A stretch of DNA of 9,085 bases, taken from Planctomycetaceae bacterium. Its GTDB lineage: Bacteria > Planctomycetota > Planctomycetia > Pirellulales > Thermoguttaceae. The notes beneath the pieces were generated by a model, which saw only the letters and a program-made list of their open reading frames with translations, was not told the origin of the DNA and searched no databases. Below, piece after piece: positions 5,661 to 9,085 of this stretch; positions within the stretch are counted from its first letter, which is position 1; every line of letters begins with the position of its first letter. The stretch is from assembly GCA_009776995.1 (NCBI GenBank), contig WRMR01000175.1:1-9085 (forward strand), given 5' to 3'. A program made the position numbers and the translations under genes.

Positions 5661-6479
5661 CTACTTGTCGCGAATCAATGCGAGGCGGACACCGGTGTCG
5701 GACCCGGTTGAATGGCTGCATAACCGACTTGCAGACCGACATATCGCGCCACCGAGACGCCAAGTTCCCCCTCGAACCACATGTCCCCATCTGCTCTTCA
5801 AAACCACGGGATCAGTCCTCGCATCATCTCCCGGATAGTCCTCATAACAATCCAAGCACCATTCAAATACGTTACCGTGCATGTCGTATAATCCCCAAGC
5901 ATTTGCAGGAAATGCTCCTACTACCGTTGTTTTTTCCGGCATTTCACCTCTGCGAAGTGCAGGATTATTCATTGTTGGATAGCCCCCCGTACAGTTCGCC
6001 TCACCACCGAGCATGATTCGTCCAAAATTAAACGGTGATTTCGTACCAGCCCGGCAAGCATATTCCCACTGTGCCTCCGTCGGCAACGAAAAATGATAAC
6101 CTGCTGGGGCAACGCCCATGTCGTTCAATTTTTGAATATATCCCTGACAATCTTCCCAAGATACGCTATCTACAGGACGTTTCACACCTTTGAAATGGCT
6201 CGGATTACCCCCCATAATACCTTTCCACATCTTCTGCGTGACCTGCGTTTCAAGCATCCAGAATCCCTGTGTCAACGTGACTTGATGCTGTATTTCCATG
6301 TTTGGTCTATCTTCGGAGTAATCTCTCTTTTTCTCACTGGGTGGGCTACCCATCAAAAATGATCCCGGCGGGCACCAACGAAAGGGATATTCTATTTTAA
6401 AGATCGACAATACCATTCGCTCGCCTGCCGGTTTGTCAGGCTGGACAAAGGTTTGGTTAGGTGCTTTTGATTTGGTCAT
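5661..6479 (-). CDS. SUMF1/FGE-sulfatase-domain protein, probably not a true formylglycine-generating enzyme
   Basis: The 272-aa protein is almost wholly a SUMF (FGE-sulfatase) domain. It contains FRWCPPGSFLMGSP (33-46), FWMLETQVTQKMW, VDSVSWEDCQGYIQKLN, SLPTEAQWEYACRAGT (131-146), NAWGLYDMHGNVFEWCLDCY (193-212), VVRGGTW (234-240) and DTGVRLA near the end. In catalytic FGE two cysteines five residues apart (CYRYRC) act on the sulfatase cysteine. Here only the second is matched (ICRSASR, C248), so a binding or other role is more likely. Planctomycetes carry many such paralogues. The ATG at 6479 has no clear ribosome site; Met22 (MVLSIF) is an alternative start where domain similarity begins. 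No signal peptide is evident. It sits between pduL and the shell genes, with inverted copies of a 17-nt repeat on both sides, suggesting insertion into the BMC operon. Confidence 0.88.
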   Translation of the reverse strand: MTKSKAPNQTFVQPDKPAGERMVLSIFKIEYPFRWCPPGSFLMGSPPSEKKRDYSEDRPNMEIQHQVTLTQGFWMLETQVTQKMWKGIMGGNPSHFKGVKRPVDSVSWEDCQGYIQKLNDMGVAPAGYHFSLPTEAQWEYACRAGTKSPFNFGRIMLGGEANCTGGYPTMNNPALRRGEMPEKTTVVGAFPANAWGLYDMHGNVFEWCLDCYEDYPGDDARTDPVVLKSRWGHVVRGGTWRLGGAICRSASRLCSHSTGSDTGVRLALIRDK

Positions 6480-6503
6480 GGGTTTGTGTCACATCGTAAT
6501 TGT

Positions 6504-6608
6504 TACACCCTTTCAGGGCTATAAATTTTTTTGGGGTATTCGTAACCCAGGGCGGCGGCGAGTACGCCTTGCCCTGGGCTGTTATGTTCTGCCCTTACAG
6601 GACAAAGA
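6504..6608. repeat. Compound palindromic intergenic repeat (REP-like)
   Basis: The stretch contains CCCTTTCAGGGC (6508-6519), the 8-bp inverted pair CCCAGGGC/GCCCTGGG (6546-6553 and 6571-6578) extended by GGCG/CGCC inside, and a GCCCTTACAGGAC box (6591-6603). The repeated CCCT..AGGG modules with a central GC-rich stem look like a dispersed, structured intergenic element. The last box recurs inverted at 5612-5628. In the RNA it would form a strong stem between pduL and the SUMF gene. Confidence 0.6.
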
Positions 6609-6659
6609 CCGCCCTGCCATGCACTCGTTTACACGTCGTGCTCTGATTTCCGCGATCTT

Positions 6660-6708
6660 ACGATTGCAGATCTGTACTCTGCGTTTTGCACTCTGAACTT
6701 TGCACTTA
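6660..6708. repeat. Short periodic repeat (TTTGCACTCTGAAC-type) at 3' end of pduL
   Basis: Imperfect tandem units CTGTACTCTGCG, TTTTGCACTCTGAA and CTTTGCACTT run up to the pduL stop codon. The unit TTTGCACTCTG recurs at 549-559 beside the BMC-P stop. Confidence 0.5.
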
Positions 6709-7392
6709 CTTCACCAACTCCACTTTTGCCGCGTGTTCGAGGTCGGAGGCGTTTCCCTCGTCCGTGTCGAGATGCACTTCCAGTTTGATCTCCTTGCCGA
6801 CGCGGACGAGGACGTTTTCAAAGGTCGTCGTGCAACCGTTGGCATGAACCCGCAACGTCATGCGTTCCTTGTCCTTGACGCCGTAAAATTCCGCGTCGGA
6901 CGGCCCCATGTGGACGTGACGTTCCGCCCGGATGACGCCCTGTTTCAACTCCACCACGCCTTTCGGCCCGACCAGCACACAGCCGGGCGAGTTGTCGAGC
7001 TGCCCGCTTTCCCGGACGGGCATGTCGATGCCCAGCGAGATGCCGTCCGTAAAGGCCAGTTCCACCTGCGTTGCAGGCCGGGTTGGCCCCAAAATTCGCA
7101 CCGAAGGCAACATCCGCTTGCGCGGACCAACCACCATGACGGTTTCCTCCGCCGCGAAAAAACCGTCCTGGTACAGGTCTTTCATTTTCGTCAGTGTGTG
7201 TCCCTTGCCGAACAGGGTTTCGACGTCCGCGTCGGAAAGATGGACGTGCCGCGCGGAAATACTGACGACAAGATTCGGTCGGTATTCTCCGGATTTTGGT
7301 GCGCAACCACAATCCGGCGTTGTCGCAAAACGATCATAAACGATTTGTCTGACAATACTTTCGATGGTTTGTCTGTCTAATGTCCCTGCCAT
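6706..7392 (-). CDS. pduL: PduL-type phosphate propanoyltransferase (BMC phosphotransacylase)
   Basis: The 228-aa enzyme exchanges CoA for phosphate on propionyl- or acetyl-CoA, recycling CoA inside the microcompartment and giving acyl-phosphate for the kinase. It shows the two zinc-binding motifs of PduL: SARHVHLSDADVETLF (His49, His51) and RAERHVHMGPSDAEFYGV (His159, His161). LGPTRPATQVE supplies R105 and E111, and EVHLDTDEGNA supplies His207, which match the known metal and substrate ligands. The first 20 residues, MAGTLDRQTIESIVRQIVYD, form an amphipathic helix joined by a CGC-containing linker, as expected of an encapsulation peptide. I use the ATG at 7392, preceded by AGGGA; the open frame extends 66 codons upstream but without family similarity. 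It is the first gene after the predicted BMC promoter. Confidence 0.96.
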   Translation of the reverse strand: MAGTLDRQTIESIVRQIVYDRFATTPDCGCAPKSGEYRPNLVVSISARHVHLSDADVETLFGKGHTLTKMKDLYQDGFFAAEETVMVVGPRKRMLPSVRILGPTRPATQVELAFTDGISLGIDMPVRESGQLDNSPGCVLVGPKGVVELKQGVIRAERHVHMGPSDAEFYGVKDKERMTLRVHANGCTTTFENVLVRVGKEIKLEVHLDTDEGNASDLEHAAKVELVK

Positions 7393-7407
7393 GATTATTC
7401 CCTGCTT

Positions 7408-7457
7408 CGATGTACAAGAACGCCGTCGGTCGGCACACACCCTGAAGTAGAACATCG
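7408..7457 (-). promoter_or_regulatory. Structured 5' leader of the BMC operon
   Basis: Between the predicted promoter and pduL, CGATGT (7408-7413) and ACATCG (7452-7457) form an outer inverted repeat. GCCG/CGGC (7422-7425 and 7431-7434) forms an inner hairpin with a five-base loop. It resembles no riboswitch I know. A role in regulation is inferred from position only. Confidence 0.3.
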
Positions 7458-7510
7458 GAATACCGCCCGCCTCAACGTGAGCGATTTTAATTTCCCAATA
7501 TGAGAATGAC

Positions 7511-7538
7511 ATTATACTGCTTTCGCAATTCCTTCCAA
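7511..7538 (-). promoter_or_regulatory. Predicted sigma70-like promoter of the BMC operon
   Basis: On the minus strand TTGGAA (7538-7533) is followed after 16 nt by a perfect TATAAT (7516-7511). Transcription would start near 7503, leaving a leader of about 110 nt before pduL. It lies just downstream of a terminator for the preceding gene, so the BMC genes form a separate unit. Confidence 0.6.
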
Positions 7539-7546
7539 GTGTGTAA

Positions 7547-7575
7547 TTGAAAAATTTTGTGTTTTTTGAAAATTT
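7547..7575. promoter_or_regulatory. AT-rich direct repeats upstream of the BMC promoter
   Basis: TTGAAAAATTTT (7547-7558) and TTGAAAATTT (7566-7575) start 19 bp apart, about two helical turns, immediately upstream of the -35 box. They could be a regulator site or an UP element. No regulator gene is present in the window. Confidence 0.35.
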
Positions 7576-7620
7576 AACCCAATCTAACAAAAAGACTAGG
7601 GAACCAGGAGTGCTGACCCC

Positions 7621-7659
7621 ATAAAAAAACCGGCGATGACATTCAAGTCATGCCGGTTT
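7621..7659 (-). terminator. Intrinsic terminator of the Tyr/Pro-rich secreted protein gene
   Basis: On the minus strand AAACCGGCATGAC (7659-7647) pairs with GTCATCGCCGGTTT (7640-7627) with a single bulged base and a six-base loop, followed by a run of seven T (7629-7623). It is 30 nt beyond the stop codon at 7690 and separates that gene from the BMC promoter. Confidence 0.88.
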
Positions 7660-7689
7660 CCCGTGTCCGAAGCTATGGATATTTTTGTT

Positions 7690-8025
7690 CTAAAAAACAT
7701 CGAGCGTAAAATGTTTGCCCTGATGGTATCGCTTGGGGTAGGTGTAAAAGTTCGCCCAGCCGGGGTTATAGGCCGGAACCTGCATTTCCGGCGGATAGCG
7801 GTAGTAGAGGCTCGGCCCGCTGCGGAAATATTCCTGCGGATAATAATTGTGCGGATAATAAACGTAAGGATAGTGGTAGAAGCGGTTCCAGTCCTGCGGA
7901 GCGTAATTCCGTCCCCACTGGCGGCCAAAAGCCTGTTGCGGCTCGGCGGCCTTGACGTTTGACGTTACGTAAATCACTGCAAACGCCGCTAAACAAAGTG
8001 TCGCAAGAATCAATCGGCGGATCAT
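7690..8025 (-). CDS. Small Tyr/Pro-rich secreted protein, planctomycete type
   Basis: The 111-aa product begins with a clear signal peptide: MIRRLI, a hydrophobic stretch to about residue 19, then SNVKAAEP with likely cleavage after VKA. The mature part is very rich in Tyr, Pro, Arg and His: NRFYHYPYVYYPHNYY, PSLYYRYPPEMQVPAYN, then PKRYHQGKHFTLDVF at the end. I recall similar short planctomycete proteins ending in an H-x-LDVF motif, some labelled 'calmodulin-binding' in databases without evidence I know of. The function is unknown; a cell-envelope or extracellular structural role is a guess. The ATG at 8025 has AAAGGA about 8 nt upstream. It has its own strong terminator and probably its own promoter, so it is likely a single-gene unit. 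Confidence 0.85.
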   Translation of the reverse strand: MIRRLILATLCLAAFAVIYVTSNVKAAEPQQAFGRQWGRNYAPQDWNRFYHYPYVYYPHNYYPQEYFRSGPSLYYRYPPEMQVPAYNPGWANFYTYPKRYHQGKHFTLDVF

Positions 8026-8135
8026 TGGTTTTTTCCTTTATTGATTTTCGGGTTAAATACTGGTTTGTTTTTTGTCCGGGTTTCGGCAAATCCCAATGTT
8101 TCTGCCTACACATCAATAAAATATCGTCACCAAGA

Positions 8136-8163
8136 GAACGAGAGTATAAAATACTGCCTGTTC
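8136..8163 (-). promoter_or_regulatory. Nested dyad over a possible promoter of the secreted-protein gene
   Basis: GAAC(8136-8139) and GTTC(8160-8163) enclose AGTAT-AAA-ATACT (8143-8155). On the minus strand the inner part includes TATACT, a possible -10, with TTGGCG 15 nt upstream as a poor -35. An operator overlapping the -10 is conceivable. The rest of the 8026-8226 spacer shows nothing else I can name. Confidence 0.28.
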
Positions 8164-8226
8164 CGCCAATAATTCGTGATAACCCTGATAAACAACCGCT
8201 ATAATCCAGAGATTTCACCGAAAACG

Positions 8227-8388
8227 TCACAAATTTTCATCCCGCATGTCCGGCGTTTCCTCGGTCATCGGGTTGTGGATATGTTCTGTCGATTCTGGCG
8301 TGATCAACACCTTGACAATACATGCCGTCAGCAAAATCGTTACGGAACCCGTTGCAAGAATCATCAAAAACCAACCACCCGGTGTCAT
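8227..8388 (-). CDS. 53-aa single-pass membrane protein
   Basis: From the ATG at 8388, preceded by AAGAGG 10 nt upstream, the frame encodes MTPGGWFLMILATGSVTILL, TACIVKVLIT and then PESTEHIHNPMTEETPDMRD before ENL and a TGA. This gives one hydrophobic helix (about residues 6-30) with a short N-terminus and an acidic, hydrophilic tail. The pattern 'GGW, helix, one-residue turn, TP, H-hN tail' resembles small conserved inner-membrane proteins of unknown function seen in several phyla. Start, ribosome site and composition make it a convincing gene despite its size. It sits 71 nt downstream of the transposase stop and 200 nt upstream of the secreted-protein gene. The function is unknown. Confidence 0.72.
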   Translation of the reverse strand: MTPGGWFLMILATGSVTILLTACIVKVLITPESTEHIHNPMTEETPDMRDENL

Positions 8389-9085
8389 AAAGGATTACCT
8401 CTTTCCATTTTTTCGGCAGTCTCGTCGTAACCACCTTAGGAATCTCGCCAAAATAACATTTACAATTGTTGCGAAATTCTTGGTGAAATTTTATAGTTCC
8501 ATTTTCCCAAAAGATCATTGCGAACGATGTTCAGGGAGTCAAGTTGTTCGTTGGTGATTTTACGTTTCGTCGGATAAATATTGTGATCTTCCATCGCGTA
8601 AACTTTCAAACCGGTACTACTCGTCGTATGACCGATCAAATTGATGATCACATCCAGGCTTGTCAGTGGTTGTCCCTTCCAGTTCATCGAAATGTGATTG
8701 AACAGACGGTGTTCGATCTTGTTCCACTTGCTCGTGCCCGGCGGAAAATGACTCACATGAATCGTCAAGCCGCTCTCATCCGCAAACTCCTGCAGGCAAA
8801 ATTTCCAAAGGCGACTGCGACTGCTGTTACTTCCGCCACCGTCTGCTGTGATGAAAAGGTCTTTTGCGTTCGGGTAAAGTTCTTGTCCCAAGTGTTTGTA
8901 CCAACGGCGAATCGACTCCACGGCAAACTCCGCAGTATCGTGGTCGATGCCGACGTTTACCCAACCGAGATTTTTGCTCAAATCATAAACGCCATAAGGC
9001 GTGGCCTTGCCGAGTTTCTTGTCGATGAAATCGTAAACCTTCACCAACTCCGGCTCGCCTTTCGGACGCCAAACCCTGCCGTTTT
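8389..9085. mobile_element. ISAzo13-like insertion sequence, one end only
   Basis: The transposase gene defines a mobile element that starts outside the window and should end somewhere between its stop at 8460 and the small membrane protein start at 8388. The exact boundary cannot be set without the other end, so the left limit given here is only an outer bound. Confidence 0.5.
8460..9085 (-). CDS. ISAzo13-type DDE transposase, C-terminal part (partial)
   Basis: The frame is open from the right edge to the TAA at 8460, about 208 codons; the N-terminus is outside the window. The sequence belongs to the ISAzo13 / 'Rhodopirellula transposase' DDE family: WRPKGEPELVKVYDF, GVYDLSKNLGWVNVGIDHDT, LFITADGGGSNSSRSRLWK (second catalytic Asp), then HFPPGTSKWNKIEHRLFNH (catalytic Glu) and the C-terminal GKWNYKISP. 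It catalyses cut-and-paste movement of its element. The C-terminus looks full length and undamaged. The right end of the element is not visible, and I could not define a terminal inverted repeat near 8400-8459. Confidence 0.92.
   Translation of the reverse strand, partial: NGRVWRPKGEPELVKVYDFIDKKLGKATPYGVYDLSKNLGWVNVGIDHDTAEFAVESIRRWYKHLGQELYPNAKDLFITADGGGSNSSRSRLWKFCLQEFADESGLTIHVSHFPPGTSKWNKIEHRLFNHISMNWKGQPLTSLDVIINLIGHTTSSTGLKVYAMEDHNIYPTKRKITNEQLDSLNIVRNDLLGKWNYKISPRISQQL

Noticed and set aside
6700..7380. 226-codon plus-strand open frame opposite pduL
   Set aside because: It exactly mirrors pduL, whose zinc-binding motifs and start are clear.
7393..7590. 66-codon N-terminal extension of PduL
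   Set aside because: It contains the predicted promoter and structured leader, lacks family similarity, and the ATG at 7392 has a ribosome site and begins the expected encapsulation helix.
7606..7620. AGGAGTGCTGACCCC motif beside the terminator
   Set aside because: It reminded me of short sequences associated with REP-type transposase repeats, but one isolated copy without a partner or gene cannot be supported.
8237..8518. 93-codon minus-strand open frame between transposase and secreted protein
   Set aside because: It overlaps both the transposase 3' end and the 53-aa membrane protein in another frame, and its translation shows no domain.
1..9085. tRNA, rRNA or CRISPR array
   Set aside because: No cloverleaf, rRNA-like stretch or regularly spaced long repeat was seen; the repeats present are short and intergenic.

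Overview
The window reads as accessory-rich chromosome from a planctomycete (Planctomycetota). Three observations point that way: a bacterial microcompartment (BMC) gene set of the Planctomycete/Verrucomicrobia type (PduL, two BMC-H, BMC-P and an acetate kinase homologue), an ISAzo13-type ('Rhodopirellula transposase') DDE transposase, and a Tyr/Pro-rich secreted protein of a kind I associate with planctomycetes. Every gene I can support lies on the minus strand, so transcription runs from high to low coordinates. The phylum is an inference; the species cannot be read from this sequence.

Layout in transcription order. At the right edge (9085-8460) is the 3' part of an ISAzo13-type transposase, running out of the window. 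A 53-residue single-pass membrane protein (8388-8227) follows, then a dyad-containing intergenic region, then the Tyr/Pro-rich secreted protein (8025-7690), closed by a strong intrinsic terminator (7659-7621). A good sigma70-like promoter (7538-7511) and a structured leader of about 110 nt then open the BMC operon. pduL comes first (7392-6706, with an N-terminal helix that looks like an encapsulation peptide). Next are a repeat-rich spacer, a SUMF/FGE-sulfatase-domain gene (6479-5661), BMC-H shell gene 2 (5474-5172), BMC-H shell gene 1 (5067-4798), a heptamer-repeat hairpin, and the acetate kinase homologue (4709-3516).

After ackA come genes with no obvious BMC role: sseB (3502-2723), a 65-aa small protein (2687-2490), a DNA methyltransferase-HNH protein that has lost its N-terminal half (2483-1929), a 92-aa small protein (1928-1650) overlapping a nucleotidyltransferase (1657-1064), and a frameshifted remnant of the same 65-aa family (1041-941). 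The BMC series then resumes with the EutN/CcmL pentamer (866-564), followed closely by a class I SAM methyltransferase (548 to the left edge).

Function. In the characterised planctomycete BMC, a shell of BMC-H hexamers and BMC-P pentamers encloses aldolase and aldehyde dehydrogenase steps of L-fucose/L-rhamnose breakdown. PduL recycles CoA by converting propionyl-CoA to propionyl-phosphate, and an acetate/propionate kinase then yields ATP. The aldolase, aldehyde dehydrogenase and further BMC-P genes are not here and would be expected beyond the left edge. The most notable points are the insertion of unrelated, restriction- or toxin-like genes inside the BMC operon, the short periodic repeats at the borders of BMC genes, and active-site substitutions in the acetate kinase homologue.
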